Assembly: GCF_001999245.1 (NCBI RefSeq)
Contig: NZ_CP019630.1
Coordinates: 5,051,001-5,115,000 of the forward strand
DNA length: 64,000 nt
Direction: 5' to 3'
From: Roseibium algicola
GTDB lineage: Bacteria > Pseudomonadota > Alphaproteobacteria > Rhizobiales > Stappiaceae
Below are positions 25,655 through 36,944 of this stretch, one piece after another. The notes beneath the pieces were generated by a model. The model ran no database searches and had not been told where the DNA came from. It was given only the letters and a program-made list of their open reading frames with translations. Each line of letters opens with the position of its first letter. Position 1 is the first letter of the stretch. The position numbers were made by a program, and so were the translations under genes.

Positions 25655-27214
25655 CTAGTTGCCTCTTTTCAGCGAACCGAGCAGGCCCCGAACCAGCGCA
25701 CGGCCGAGCGAGGAGCCGAGACTTCTGGCTGCGGACTTGAGCCCGGCTTCCAGGGCCGTGTCGCGCTGGCCACGGCGGTTGCTGCGCCGTTCCCGGCTTT
25801 CCTGACGCGGCCTGTCATCGCGTCCGAAGTCGGGCAGCTGAAAACCGGACCGCGAGCGCCGTGGCTCGCCATGTTTCCTGGCGTAGCTGTCTTCCTTTTC
25901 CTGGCGCCGCTGTTCCTGTCTCTGTGCTTCCTGCGCGCGCCCCATCAAGACTTCGTAAGCCGACGTCCGGTCGCGGGTGCGCTCATAAGTGCCAAAGACG
26001 GGGCTGGACTGGATCAAGGCCCGTCGTTCGGCCTGAGTGACGGGACCCAGCCGCGAACAGGGCGGACGGATGAGCGTGCGCTGAACAACGGACGGAATGC
26101 CTTTGCCTTCCAGGGTCGAGACCAGTGCTTCGCCGACACCGAGTTCCGTGATGACCCGTTCGGTGTTGAGATCCGGGTTGGGACGGAAAGTTTCCGCAGC
26201 TGCCCTGACAGCCTTCTGGTCGCGCGGCGTGAAGGCACGCAGGGCGTGCTGAATCCGGTTGCCGAGCTGGGAAAGCACGGTCTCCGGTACGTCCAGCGGG
26301 TTCTGAGTAACAAAATAGACGCCGACACCCTTGGAACGTATCAGCCGGACTACCTGTTCCACCTTCTCGATAAGTGCCTTGGGAGCATCGGAAAACAGAA
26401 GGTGGGCTTCGTCGAAGAAGAACACCAGCTTCGGCTTTTCCGGATCACCGACTTCGGGCAGTTCCTCAAAGAGTTCAGACAGCATCCAGAGCAGGAAGAC
26501 GCCATAGAGCCGGGGGGCGGACATGAGCTTGTCCGCAGCGAGGATGTTGACGACGCCCCGGCCGTCCGGCGCGGTGCGGATGAAGTCACGGATGTCGAGG
26601 GCCGGTTCTCCGAAGAAGTGTTCTCCGCCCTGGCGCTCCAGCACCAGAAGCCTGCGCTGAATGGCCCCGACGGACGCCTTGGAAACGTTGCCGTAGATCG
26701 TGGAAAGCTCGGAGGCACGTTCTGCCACGTGGGCAAGCATTGCCCTGAGGTCTTTCAGATCCAGCAGCAGCAGGCCTTCATCGTCGGCCAGCTCGAACAG
26801 GACGTTCAGTACACCTTCCTGCGTATCGTTGAGTTCCAGCAGTCGGGCGAGGAGCAGGGGCCCGATCTCGGAAACGGTGGTGCGGATCGGATGGCCTTGC
26901 TCGCCGAGCAGGTCCCAGAACACCGCTGGGAACGCTTCGTAGGTGTATTCGTCGGCGATCCCGACATCGCTGGCACGTTTTTCAAGAAAGTCCTTGGAAA
27001 CACCCGCGGTTGCAAGTCCGGACAGGTCGCCCTTGATATCGGCGCAGAACACGGGAACACCGGCCTTGGAAAAGCCTTCGGCAAGGATCTGCAGCGAAAC
27101 GGTCTTGCCGGTGCCTGTTGCTCCGGCAATCAAGCCGTGGCGGTTTGCGAGCTTGAGCGTGAGGGTTTCTTCCCTGGTGCTGGCACCGATGAAAATACTG
27201 TCTTTTACCGTCAC
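25655..27214 (-). CDS. HerA-like/DUF853 P-loop ATPase (YjgR type)
   Basis: 519 residues. Walker [11 protein letters not shown] (about residue 33), Walker [14 protein letters not shown] (about residue 262), an Arg-rich [26 protein letters not shown] segment, and a basic low-complexity linker ([27 protein letters not shown]). This is the DUF853 group of FtsK/HerA ATPases; its substrate, DNA or protein, is not established. It is divergent from the DUF2267 gene and heads an operon with the CDF gene. Confidence 0.88.
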   Translation of the reverse strand: MTVKDSIFIGASTREETLTLKLANRHGLIAGATGTGKTVSLQILAEGFSKAGVPVFCADIKGDLSGLATAGVSKDFLEKRASDVGIADEYTYEAFPAVFWDLLGEQGHPIRTTVSEIGPLLLARLLELNDTQEGVLNVLFELADDEGLLLLDLKDLRAMLAHVAERASELSTIYGNVSKASVGAIQRRLLVLERQGGEHFFGEPALDIRDFIRTAPDGRGVVNILAADKLMSAPRLYGVFLLWMLSELFEELPEVGDPEKPKLVFFFDEAHLLFSDAPKALIEKVEQVVRLIRSKGVGVYFVTQNPLDVPETVLSQLGNRIQHALRAFTPRDQKAVRAAAETFRPNPDLNTERVITELGVGEALVSTLEGKGIPSVVQRTLIRPPCSRLGPVTQAERRALIQSSPVFGTYERTRDRTSAYEVLMGRAQEAQRQEQRRQEKEDSYARKHGEPRRSRSGFQLPDFGRDDRPRQESRERRSNRRGQRDTALEAGLKSAARSLGSSLGRALVRGLLGSLKRGN

Positions 27215-27434
27215 GATTACCCCCGAATCCCTGCATCTTGCCGCAGCCTAGAGCCTTTCGCTGCCAGATTGAAACATTCTGTTGCCGGGCGGCATTGGAC
27301 GAGCGTGCGGCCTGCATGCGGCATAGTCGAGCAGAAAAGACATTGCCCATCGACGTGGGCACCTCGAGACTTGTATAGAGAAGCCAAACGGGCGCCGGAT
27401 GACAGAGCGTCAGTCATTTGATCAGGAGATTTTC

Positions 27435-27827
27435 ATGGACGAGCTCATCCAGCGGATCATGGCGGCAGCAGGCATCGAGGAAGATGTCGCCAAGAACGCC
27501 ATCGGCATCATTCTGGGCTTCTTGAACAAGGAAGGTCCGGAAGACAAGATGCAGCTCATCTTCGACGCTTTGCCTGGAGCGAAGGATCTTGTCGATGCGC
27601 GTGCGGAAGCCGGTTCCGGCGGCGGGTTCTTGAGCGGTCTTGGTAGCATGATGGGCGGTGGCATGGGGGCCATGGCGGCGCTCAATGAATTGACAAATGC
27701 GGGCCTCGACATGGATGGCGTGCAAAGTGTTGTCAAAGAACTCGTCTCCTATGCTAAGGAAAAAGCAGGGGACGATGTTGTGAATGAAGTGGTTTCACAA
27801 ATTCCGGGACTGAGCCAGATCGTCTGA
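27435..27827 (+). CDS. DUF2267-like small helical protein
   Basis: 130 residues. MDELIQRIMAAAGIEEDVAKNAIGIILGFLNKEGPEDKMQLIFDALPGAKDLV fits the DUF2267 pattern, followed by a Gly/Met-rich hinge (SGGGFLSGLGSMMGGGMGAMAAL) and a helical C-terminus. No enzymatic motif, no signal peptide. ATG 27435 follows AGGAG. It forms a short operon with the DUF4332 gene. Function unknown. Confidence 0.78.
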   Translation: MDELIQRIMAAAGIEEDVAKNAIGIILGFLNKEGPEDKMQLIFDALPGAKDLVDARAEAGSGGGFLSGLGSMMGGGMGAMAALNELTNAGLDMDGVQSVVKELVSYAKEKAGDDVVNEVVSQIPGLSQIV

Positions 27828-27871
27828 CTGTCCCAGGTTCGGTTGCCGGTTGATTAGGGAGTTCTGAGCGC

Positions 27872-28279
27872 ATGTCTTATTCCATCGATGAAATCGAAGG
27901 TATCGGCCCAACCTATGCTGCAAAGCTGGGTGAAGTCGGCATCAAGACAACGGAAGCTTATCTGGAGCGTGCGAAGGACCCGAAAGGTCGCAAGGCGCTG
28001 GAAGAAGAAACCGGCATCGACGGCAAGCGGATCCTGAAATGGGCCAACATGGCGGATCTGATGCGCATCAGCGGCGTTGGTGAGGAATATTCCGAACTCC
28101 TGGAAGCTGCCGGCGTCGACACGGTGAAGGAACTGAAGCATCGCAATGCCGCCAACCTGGCGGAGAAGATGCAGGAAGTGAACGAAGCCAAGAAGCTTGT
28201 TCGCCAGGTGCCGAGTGAAAGCCAGGTTACCAAATGGGTCGATCAGGCCAAGGAACTGCCGCCGATGATGACCTACTGA
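27872..28279 (+). CDS. DUF4332 helix-hairpin-helix protein
   Basis: 135 residues with two helix-hairpin-helix-like units: IEGIGPTYAAKLGEVGIKTTEAYLERA (residues 8-34) and ISGVGEEYSELLEAAGVDTVKELKHR (about 65-92). DUF4332 proteins resemble nucleic-acid-binding HhH modules, but their role is unknown. Transcribed 44 bases after the DUF2267 gene and followed by a strong terminator. Confidence 0.82.
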   Translation: MSYSIDEIEGIGPTYAAKLGEVGIKTTEAYLERAKDPKGRKALEEETGIDGKRILKWANMADLMRISGVGEEYSELLEAAGVDTVKELKHRNAANLAEKMQEVNEAKKLVRQVPSESQVTKWVDQAKELPPMMTY

Positions 28280-28308
28280 GGTCGGCAAGCCGAAAAATGA
28301 AATGACAA

Positions 28309-28340
28309 AAAAGGCGTGCGGAAAGCACGCCTTTTCCTTT
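28309..28340 (+). terminator. Rho-independent terminator after the DUF4332 gene
   Basis: AAAAGGCGTGC (28309-28319) pairs perfectly with GCACGCCTTTT (28325-28335) around a GGAAA loop, followed by CCTTTTT. Confidence 0.9.
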
Positions 28341-28428
28341 TTGCGATTGGCATTTTGACGTTGTTGCCCGGCGTGCGTGCCTGGCGTGGTCTCATCTGAC
28401 CCATGTTGTTTTGCATCCGCGCCAGAAC

Positions 28429-28453
28429 AAAAAAGGCGCACCGAAGTGCGCCT
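28429..28453 (-). terminator. Rho-independent terminator after the LuxR-type gene
   Basis: AGGCGCAC (28434-28441) pairs with GTGCGCCT (28446-28453) over a CGAA loop; on the minus strand six T follow. It is 40 bases past the LuxR-type stop codon. Confidence 0.88.
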
Positions 28454-28492
28454 GTTGTTAGCCCCTGGAAGCTGTTGCCTGGAGAAGCAGCT

Positions 28493-29194
28493 TTATACGC
28501 TGATCTGGCCGTAACGAAGCGCTTCGACCACGGTGTGGGTCTTGTTGGAAGCGTTCAGCTTGACACTGGCATTCTGCAGGTGAGCGTGGACAGTCCGCTG
28601 GGAGATGTCGAGCACGTCTGCGATTTCGCCGGCTGTCTTGCCATAGGCCGTCAGTTCCAGAACCTTGCGCTCACGGGTCGACAATGCGCCCGGTCGCTGT
28701 CCGGAAATCACGCCAAGTTCGCGCAGGCGCGAGAAGGCGGCTGCTGCAAGTGCTTCCAGATTGGAAAGATCGTATTTGTTGACCTGAAGAGCAGGGCCGC
28801 TTGCAAACACGAATGCCTGGAAAGGATAGAGTTCCGTCACTGGTATCACGAGAACCTGACTTCCTTCCCCGGCTGACGCCAGAAGGTCGGAATGTTCCAT
28901 GTCACCGGCGGAGATTGTCCAGACGCGAGCCCGGTTTGAACCGAGGCCAAGCATCAAGGCGCTGTCATTTGCAGAAAGCGAAGTGCTTTCAATTCCGTCA
29001 TTGCGTTGATCGGGCCACCGGAACCGTTGAACGAGGTTGTCGATCGGGCGGTTCGGCATCGGCAGGCCGGTAATGAGGATATGCGTCGCCCCCATGCGTC
29101 GAAGGTTCGATTCCAAAATATCGAGAACATGATGGGCGGCATTTGCTTCCGAGATTGCTCTCAGCTTGCTCTTCAATTCCGTTTGATCAAGCAT
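28493..29194 (-). CDS. LuxR-family transcriptional regulator
   Basis: 233 residues. The C-terminal LuxR HTH is complete (LSTRERKVLELTAYGKTAGEIADVLDISQRTVHAHLQNASVKLNA, about residues 165-210). The N-terminal 155 residues are shaped like an autoinducer-binding domain, but I do not see the usual Trp/Tyr/Asp acyl-homoserine-lactone pocket residues, so a quorum signal is doubtful. Start ATG 29194 with AAGG nine bases upstream; an ATG at 29203 is possible. No luxI-like synthase is in the window. Confidence 0.83.
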   Translation of the reverse strand: MLDQTELKSKLRAISEANAAHHVLDILESNLRRMGATHILITGLPMPNRPIDNLVQRFRWPDQRNDGIESTSLSANDSALMLGLGSNRARVWTISAGDMEHSDLLASAGEGSQVLVIPVTELYPFQAFVFASGPALQVNKYDLSNLEALAAAAFSRLRELGVISGQRPGALSTRERKVLELTAYGKTAGEIADVLDISQRTVHAHLQNASVKLNASNKTHTVVEALRYGQISV

Positions 29195-29703
29195 TGTGCA
29201 CATCCTTTGCGGCTTGGGTGGCCGCGTCTTTGCGGGTGTCCGTACGTGAGCCGGAACATCCGCTGATGGGTGAAACCCGTTCCCGCCAAACCTATTCAGG
29301 TAAGTGTCGGATCCGGACGCCGCGCATTTCTTATGAGGGTAGAATTTCCCATGCGTCAGCACCTATACGCTACAATACAATTGATGATCGTACCAATAGG
29401 GAAAACTGGCAAATTTAGCTTATTCCGCCAAAAAATTGACAAGTTGGCGCCTAGAAGAGGCCAAATTGTCTTTCTGCGAAGTGTTTAACGTCTTCGTAAG
29501 TGTAAGTCGAAAAACGCAATTTGTAGATAAATTTTTATTTTGCGCGTCTAATTAATTCTACGAGCGAATCGCAAGTCGGAACTGGCTCCCGGTTTCACCT
29601 GATTCAACTGTCCGAGACCTTGTGAACTTCAAATCCTTACCCATTCTGCTGAGTTGCCAAGCTTCGGGCCCAGGGACTAAAACGGGGCCAGGGAGTACGT
29701 GCG
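29195..29703. other. Intergenic region between the LuxR-type gene and mutA
   Basis: 509 bases without a supportable gene. About 29390-29570 is clearly AT-richer than the flanks, consistent with promoter DNA for two divergent units. I see no convincing operator, riboswitch or RNA gene here. Confidence 0.5.
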
Positions 29704-31712
29704 ATGCCGAACAGCTTTACTGGACCTGAAAGTTTTTATTCTGCCGACGCGGAGGCCTGGTGGGCTGCCGTCGACAAGGCCCTGAAGGGGAGTGCCCGGC
29801 AGAAGCTTTACGGGAAAACCGAAGATGGACTGGATATCGCGCCGCTTTATGAGCGCAGGACAGACAGTCCGGCGCGCGCCCTTCGGGCTGCCGCAGGCGA
29901 CTGGTCCGTGGTCCAGCGGATCGACATTCCCGATCCTGCCGCCGCAAACGCACAAATTCTGGAAGATCTGGAGGGTGGCGCGAGCGGCCTTGACCTGGTT
30001 TTCCGCGGTGCTGCCGCATCATACGGCAATGGCATCCGGGTAGACGATCTATCCGGTGTCGACCGCCTCCTGAAAGACGTCGAACTGGATCTGATTGACC
30101 TGCGCTTTGAGGCAGGGCGGGAAAATGTCGAGATTTTCGCCTCCATTCTGGCATTGCTTGAAAAGCGCAAGATCGATCCGGCAAGCGTTCGCCTGACGGC
30201 CGGGATCGATCCCTATGGCTGGGTGGCAGTCAATGGTGTCGCACTTGCCGACATGGAAAACGCCTACAGGCATTTCCGCGATCTGGTGGTCGCAGCGCAT
30301 GATTTTGGCAGCCCGGCACGGGTAATGAAGGCGGACGGGCGCATATGGCACGAAGCGGGGGCGACGCCTGCGCAGGAACTTGCGCTTGTTCTGGCTTCCG
30401 CCACAGCTCACATGCGCTTGCTGGAAGGCACGAGACTGGCGCCCGAACAATGGGCTGACAGAATTTCCTTCAGCCTGATCGCGGAAGCCGACCAGATAGG
30501 AACCATTGCCAAGGCCCGCGCGATCCGCTCGCTCTGGGCGTCGGTACTGGACGGTGCAGGACTGCCGCAAGCGGCTTTGCCGCTCCACATGTCGACTTCC
30601 TACAGAATGCTGACCCGACGGGACCCCTGGGTCAATCTGCTGCGCAACACGGTGGCAACCTTTGCAGCCGGTGTCGGTGGTGCAGACAGTGTCTGTGTCC
30701 TGCCGCATACGCTGGCTGTCGGTTTGCCCGACGGCTTTGCCCGCAGGCTGGCGCGCAATACGCAGTCTATCCTTCTGGAAGAAAGCAACCTTGCGAAGGT
30801 GACCGATCCGGCCGCCGGCTCTGGCGCCATTGAAGACCGGACGGATACAGTTTGCGAGGCTGCCTGGAGCCTCTTCCAGGATATCGAGGCGGCCGGTGGC
30901 CTGTTCGAGGCGGTGCGCACGGGCCTCGTGCATGATCGTATCGGAGCTGCCAGGGCCGGTCTTGCCAAGAACATCGCCACCAGAAAGCGTCCTATCACCG
31001 GCGTAAGCGAGTTCCCGGACCTTGCTGAAAAGCCTGTTGCGGTGCTGAAGTCGAGTAAAGAAGATCTCGCAGGCGTGAGCGCACCGCGTGAGGACCTGCC
31101 GGAACCGGGAGACGGCGAGCGCTTTGCGACCCTGCGCAAGCTTGCCCTTCAGGGAGTGCCCCTGAGCGAACTGGGCATGCGGCTTGACCTTCTGCCGCGC
31201 GACTATTCCCTTCCGAAGCTGGAAACGGCCCGGATAGCGGAGCCCTTCGAGCAGCTTCGTAGCAGGTCAGAAGCCTTCGAGCAGGCCGCGTCGACAACAC
31301 CAGCGGTATTCCTGGCTTCTCTCGGCAGTCTGGCCCAGTTCTCGGCGAGAGCCACCTGGACGGCAAACGCCTTTGCGTCGGGCGGGTTGAAACCCGTCGG
31401 ACCGGCTGTCTATGGTTCGCTTGAAGATCTCGTTGAGGCCTTCCGGCAAAGCGGGGCGATGCTTGCCTGTCTCGTCTCCACGGACGATGTTTACGAGGCG
31501 CAGGCGGAAGAGGCAGCTCAAGCCCTGAAAACGGCAGGGGTGGATTACCTCTACCTTGCAGGGCGCCCTGGAGACCGGGAAGATGCCTATCGCAAAGCCG
31601 GTGTGGACGCTTTTGTCTTTGCCGGATGCGATCTGCTTGCACTGTTGAAGGATGCATTTGACCGGCTGGAGACCCAACAAGGGGGCCAGCCGAAAGATCT
31701 GGAGATCCAATC

Positions 31713-31716
<4 letters not shown>
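29704..31716 (+). CDS. mutA: Methylmalonyl-CoA mutase small (beta) subunit
   Basis: 670 residues, non-catalytic partner of MutB in the heterodimeric mutase that converts (R)-methylmalonyl-CoA to succinyl-CoA at the end of propionate, valine and odd-chain breakdown. It keeps the TIM-barrel-like fold with the FETAL-type region replaced by [24 protein letters not shown], and lacks the DxHxxG cobalamin motif, as expected for the small subunit. [29 protein letters not shown] is the usual opening. GGGAG precedes the ATG. Its stop overlaps the mutB start by four bases (ATGA), so the subunits are translationally coupled. Confidence 0.93.
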
Positions 31717-33878
<2,162 letters not shown>

Positions 33879-33896
33879 AGCCCGTGTCGGCAGTCG

Positions 33897-34202
33897 TCAG
33901 GTATCCTGGAACTTGCTCACCGGGACCGGTGGTTCCAGGTACATGCCGAAGAGGTAAGGACCCATGCGCCAACGGATTTCCGTAAAGACCCGGGTCAGTT
34001 CCTTGTCGTCATCGATCAGCACCCGGTCCGGAACCGGCAGGTCCGGGTCCTGAACGACGATGCCGATGTCGCCGTTCTCAAGGTCGTAAAGCGTGCATTC
34101 GCTCAAGTGCGTGCTGTCCAGATTGAGCAGCTTGCCTGATCGCAGCCGCGCTCTTGTTGCAGGCACCGGCCTGCCTTCAAGGGGGGAATTTGATCGCGTC
34201 AT
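33897..34202 (-). CDS. Small PilZ-like protein (degenerate)
   Basis: 101 residues. ATRARLRSGKLLNLDSTHLSECTLYDLENGDIGIVVQDPDLPVPDRVLI followed by ITEIRWRMGPYLFGMYLEPP-like strands has the spacing of a PilZ beta barrel. The RxxxR and (D/N)xSxxG c-di-GMP motifs are at best partial, so nucleotide binding is doubtful. Converges with mutB. Tentative family assignment. Confidence 0.55.
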   Translation of the reverse strand: MTRSNSPLEGRPVPATRARLRSGKLLNLDSTHLSECTLYDLENGDIGIVVQDPDLPVPDRVLIDDDKELTRVFTEIRWRMGPYLFGMYLEPPVPVSKFQDT

Positions 34203-34368
34203 GGCTAAAGACCGCTCGCTCCGTCGGACCTGTTGAAATTACGGAGGATGTTCTAGGCAGCGTAGCTTGCGCAGGACTGGAAGGTGTTTCGGGCCCGATG
34301 ACCTTCCGGCCGACACCACCCAGGGTCTGCCGTGTCGCAGGGACTGTTTCCAATTCACGTGGGCTGAC

Positions 34369-34755
34369 ATGCTGAAGGACACCATCAAGACCTGGGCAAA
34401 GCGCATCAAGCGAGATCTCCATGCCCTTTATCTGGCTGGAAGGGATCCGAGGGTTCCCTGGTATGTGAAGGCCCTGGCCATCGCAACCGCAGCCTATGCT
34501 CTGTCACCCATTGACCTGATTCCGGATTTCATTCCGGTGATCGGATATCTCGACGATCTGCTTCTCGTGCCGCTCGGCATCTACCTGGTGGTGAAGCTCA
34601 TTCCACCGCAGGTGATGGAGGACTGCCGGCTGGAAGCTGACAGGAGATCGGAAAAGCTGCCTGCCAGCAAAATGGCGGCAGTCCTGGTTCTACTGATCTG
34701 GATCGGTGCGGCGTTGGTTGCACTTTTGTGGTTCTGGCGGCGTGTTTCTGTCTAA
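34369..34755 (+). CDS. DUF1232/YkvA-family membrane protein
   Basis: 128 residues. The DUF1232 core is plain: DPRVPWYVKALAIATAAYALSPIDLIPDFIPVIGYLDDLLLVPLGIYL (about residues 26-75), then a C-terminal membrane helix ending in a basic WFWRRVSV. Function unknown. ATG 34369 is chosen because family similarity begins there. It converges with the HTH gene, overlapping it by four bases at the stop codons. Confidence 0.83.
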   Translation: MLKDTIKTWAKRIKRDLHALYLAGRDPRVPWYVKALAIATAAYALSPIDLIPDFIPVIGYLDDLLLVPLGIYLVVKLIPPQVMEDCRLEADRRSEKLPASKMAAVLVLLIWIGAALVALLWFWRRVSV

Positions 34756-34973
34756 TCTTCCGGAGTTTTTTCGGGCTCGTAAATCAGAATGTCACCGGGT
34801 TGGCAGTCGAGCACGTCGCAGATCTTTTCCAGGGTCTCGAAACGGACACCCTTCACTTTTCCGGACTTGAGCAGCGAAACATTCTGCTCGGTGATGCCAA
34901 TGCGTTCGGCAAGCTCCTTGGACCGCATCTTCCTGCGGGCGAGCATTACGTCCAGTTCAATGATGATGGGCAT
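34752..34973 (-). CDS. Cro/CI-type HTH regulator (YozG-like)
   Basis: 73 residues: MPIIIELDVMLARRKMRSKELAERIGITEQNVSLLKSGKVKGVRFETLEKICDVLDCQPGDILIYEP is a complete single-domain XRE HTH. This kind usually pairs with a DUF2975 membrane protein; one lies just upstream at 35320-35901. A GGGGG ribosome site precedes the ATG. Its start region overlaps the remnant described at 34957-35091. Confidence 0.85.
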   Translation of the reverse strand: MPIIIELDVMLARRKMRSKELAERIGITEQNVSLLKSGKVKGVRFETLEKICDVLDCQPGDILIYEPEKTPED

Positions 34974-35091
34974 GACGGGACCCCCGGCGCTGTCGCTTGC
35001 TTATTTTTCGATTTTCTTCTGCGAGCTGGACGGCCTTACGCAAGAGAGAGATGAGCAAGGCATGAGTGTCCCGAGAATCATGCCTGATATT
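34957..35091 (-). pseudogene. Probable C-terminal remnant of a second DUF2975 gene
   Basis: Between the intact DUF2975 gene and the HTH gene lies an open frame without a start. It encodes HALLISLLRKAVQLAEENRKI (35001-35066), which aligns with the end of the intact DUF2975 protein, LLFGWILREAALIADENQQFI. A TGA at 35092-35094 blocks the frame upstream and no other DUF2975 sequence is readable beyond it. I infer that the HTH gene once followed a different DUF2975 copy that has decayed. The alternative 115-residue frame over 35001-35348 shows no similarity to anything I know. The rest of the gap to 35319 holds nothing recognisable. Confidence 0.45.
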
Positions 35092-35319
35092 TCACTGCCA
35101 TCAGCCACGGCGTCAACAATCCTTTGTTCTTGTGAAAGCTTCCGGCGTGCAAACGCGACTGGCCGTGGATGACCGGGAGCCTTGTTGCTTGCAAACGCTG
35201 AGAGAAGGTGCGGGGGCTGAAGACATCTGCCCACCTCGGTGCCACCGTGCATGAGGCCAAGTTGCCGGAGACAGGTAACGCCATTGATGTTCAGCATTCG
35301 CAACGCTCCATGGTCCACC

Positions 35320-35901
35320 TCAAATGAACTGCTGGTTCTCGTCTGCAATCAGGGCAGCCTCGCGAAGGATCCAGCCGAACAGCAGCATCAAGGCACCAAG
35401 GACGAGAAAGAAGATCTCGCCACCGTCCAGACTGATGTCGACGGTGCGCTGGCCCGGGGGAAAGTCATAGGTCAGGAGGACCGAGCCGATCGGATCGCTG
35501 ATTAGGTCGAAGACCGCGAACACGATAAGCCAGATGCCGAAGGAAAACACGTTTGCAAGCGTCTTAGGCGAGAAGAACTCCATCTTCTGAAACCGCTTGA
35601 AGACCTGACGGATGTTCCAGCCCACCGCCAGCAGCAGACTGAAGGCAATGGCTGCCAGTATGGATATTCCGATGCGCTGAACCTGCGGAATGTCACCCAG
35701 CATGCGTTCGGTATCGGCGACATCAAATGTTTCTTGCGCACCGATCATCAACTCGTTCGGCAGGGCGATACCGATCGTTACGACCACGCCCAGACCCAGC
35801 AGGATCAACAGGATGATGGTGACGGCCCATTTCATGAACGCGGATACACGCCGGATCCGCGTCAGCCGCTTCTCCCGTTCCGCCCATTCAAGTTCGCTCA
35901 T
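35320..35901 (-). CDS. DUF2975 membrane protein
   Basis: 193 residues, four predicted membrane helices: VTIILLILLGLGVVVTIGIAL, ISILAAIAFSLLLAVGW, SFGIWLIVFAVFDLI and FFLVLGALMLLFGWIL. The C-terminal ILREAALIADENQQFI is the DUF2975 end motif. Such proteins pair with a small XRE regulator, here at 34752-34973, though a gap of 346 bases with a gene remnant separates them. GGAG six bases before the ATG. Role unknown. Confidence 0.82.
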   Translation of the reverse strand: MSELEWAEREKRLTRIRRVSAFMKWAVTIILLILLGLGVVVTIGIALPNELMIGAQETFDVADTERMLGDIPQVQRIGISILAAIAFSLLLAVGWNIRQVFKRFQKMEFFSPKTLANVFSFGIWLIVFAVFDLISDPIGSVLLTYDFPPGQRTVDISLDGGEIFFLVLGALMLLFGWILREAALIADENQQFI

Positions 35902-36081
35902 CGGTTACTCCGCATCGTGTCATTGCGGCATCGTATCTAGTTCATCTGTCGGGAAAACACAAATTCAAAAACATTGCTATTGACAAAAAAATTATTGCAA
36001 TCAATTTTCAAATTATCGTTTTACATTAATTTTTTAAATTTGTGAGGCGATGAGATTGTCATACATGAAGTGAGATCACTG

Positions 36082-36837
36082 ATGGTAAGTTCCTTTGCCA
36101 ATTATGTTTTTCGTGCGCCGCCGGCCATCGGGCGCGGTCGCTCCAGGCAACGCCCCGGTGTGATCAGGCGTGTTCTGCGGAGCCACTGGCTGTTGGAGCC
36201 GCTGGTTCTGTGCGCCGTTCTTGGTGTGCTTGTCGTTGGGGCGAGTGCTGCCGATCTGGAGACTTTTGACGCTCCTGTCTATTCGCAAGCGCCACAGTCG
36301 CTCTGGGCTGGGCCTTATCTCGGCTTTGAAGCAGGTGTTTCGCAGACCGTGACAGACGTCAAATCAGGCGGTCGATCGAAGGATTTTTCACGGGTCGACG
36401 CAGCGTTCGGTCTTTTCGGCGGTTACAACTGGGAAGTCTCCCGCTTCGTCCTGGGTGTGGAAGGCGGTGCGGCCTATCTCGGCGGCCGTGAAAAAGGCAA
36501 CCATCCGACGCTGGGCACCATCGAGACAGGATCCAAGTGGACGATCAATGCCAAGGCCCGGGGCGGCGTGCCGATCAACAACGTGATGCCTTATCTCAGC
36601 CTCGGTATTGCTGCGACAGAACACAGCCTCAAGGCGAACGGGACGGAGAGAAACTCCGTTTCGATCGGTCCGGTGATCGGCGGGGGTGTCGAGGTTGCGG
36701 TAACGGATGCGTGGCATCTCAGGGCCGACTACTCGATGACCGGTATCCTGGACGAGAAGGCCGGATATGGCGGTACGAAGGTAGATCGGACGGCCGGTAA
36801 CCATCGGCTCATGATCGGGCTCTCCCGTTCGTTCTGA
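36082..36837 (+). CDS. Outer-membrane beta-barrel protein (Omp25/31-like)
   Basis: 251 residues. Unusually long basic N-region followed by a signal helix (LEPLVLCAVLGVLVVGASAADLE, cleavage near residue 60). The mature part is a small 8-stranded barrel: WAGPYLGFEAGVSQTVTD, AFGLFGGYNWEVSRFVLGVEGGAAYLG, YLSLGIAATEHS, WHLRADYSM and terminal HRLMIGLSRSF with C-terminal Phe. This is the porin-like family abundant in Rhizobiales. ATG 36082 with GTGAG upstream; GTG 36070 is an alternative. Terminator follows. Confidence 0.82.
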   Translation: MVSSFANYVFRAPPAIGRGRSRQRPGVIRRVLRSHWLLEPLVLCAVLGVLVVGASAADLETFDAPVYSQAPQSLWAGPYLGFEAGVSQTVTDVKSGGRSKDFSRVDAAFGLFGGYNWEVSRFVLGVEGGAAYLGGREKGNHPTLGTIETGSKWTINAKARGGVPINNVMPYLSLGIAATEHSLKANGTERNSVSIGPVIGGGVEVAVTDAWHLRADYSMTGILDEKAGYGGTKVDRTAGNHRLMIGLSRSF

Positions 36838-36887
36838 TCTGTCTCCTGACAAGCCAACCCTGTCGGGCCATTTGTCCGGCAGCATGG

Positions 36888-36925
36888 AACGGCTGCGCTT
36901 TTCCCACTGAGCGCAGCCGTTTCCC
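36888..36925 (+). terminator. Terminator after the outer-membrane protein gene
   Basis: AACGGCTGCGCT (36888-36899) and AGCGCAGCCGTT (36910-36921) form a perfect 12-bp stem with a 10-base loop, followed by a short, interrupted T stretch on the plus strand. Confidence 0.8.
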
Positions 36926-36944
36926 TTTGTCTTTGTGGGCTCTG

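Noticed and set aside
25637..27421. 594-codon plus-strand frame
   Set aside because: Antisense to the HerA-like ATPase, which has intact Walker motifs.
28493..29194. Reading the LuxR-type regulator as a quorum-sensing receptor
   Set aside because: The usual acyl-homoserine-lactone pocket residues are not evident and no luxI-like gene is in the window.
35001..35348. 115-codon minus frame between DUF2975 and HTH genes
   Set aside because: No family resemblance; the DUF2975-like words occur in a different frame of the same stretch.
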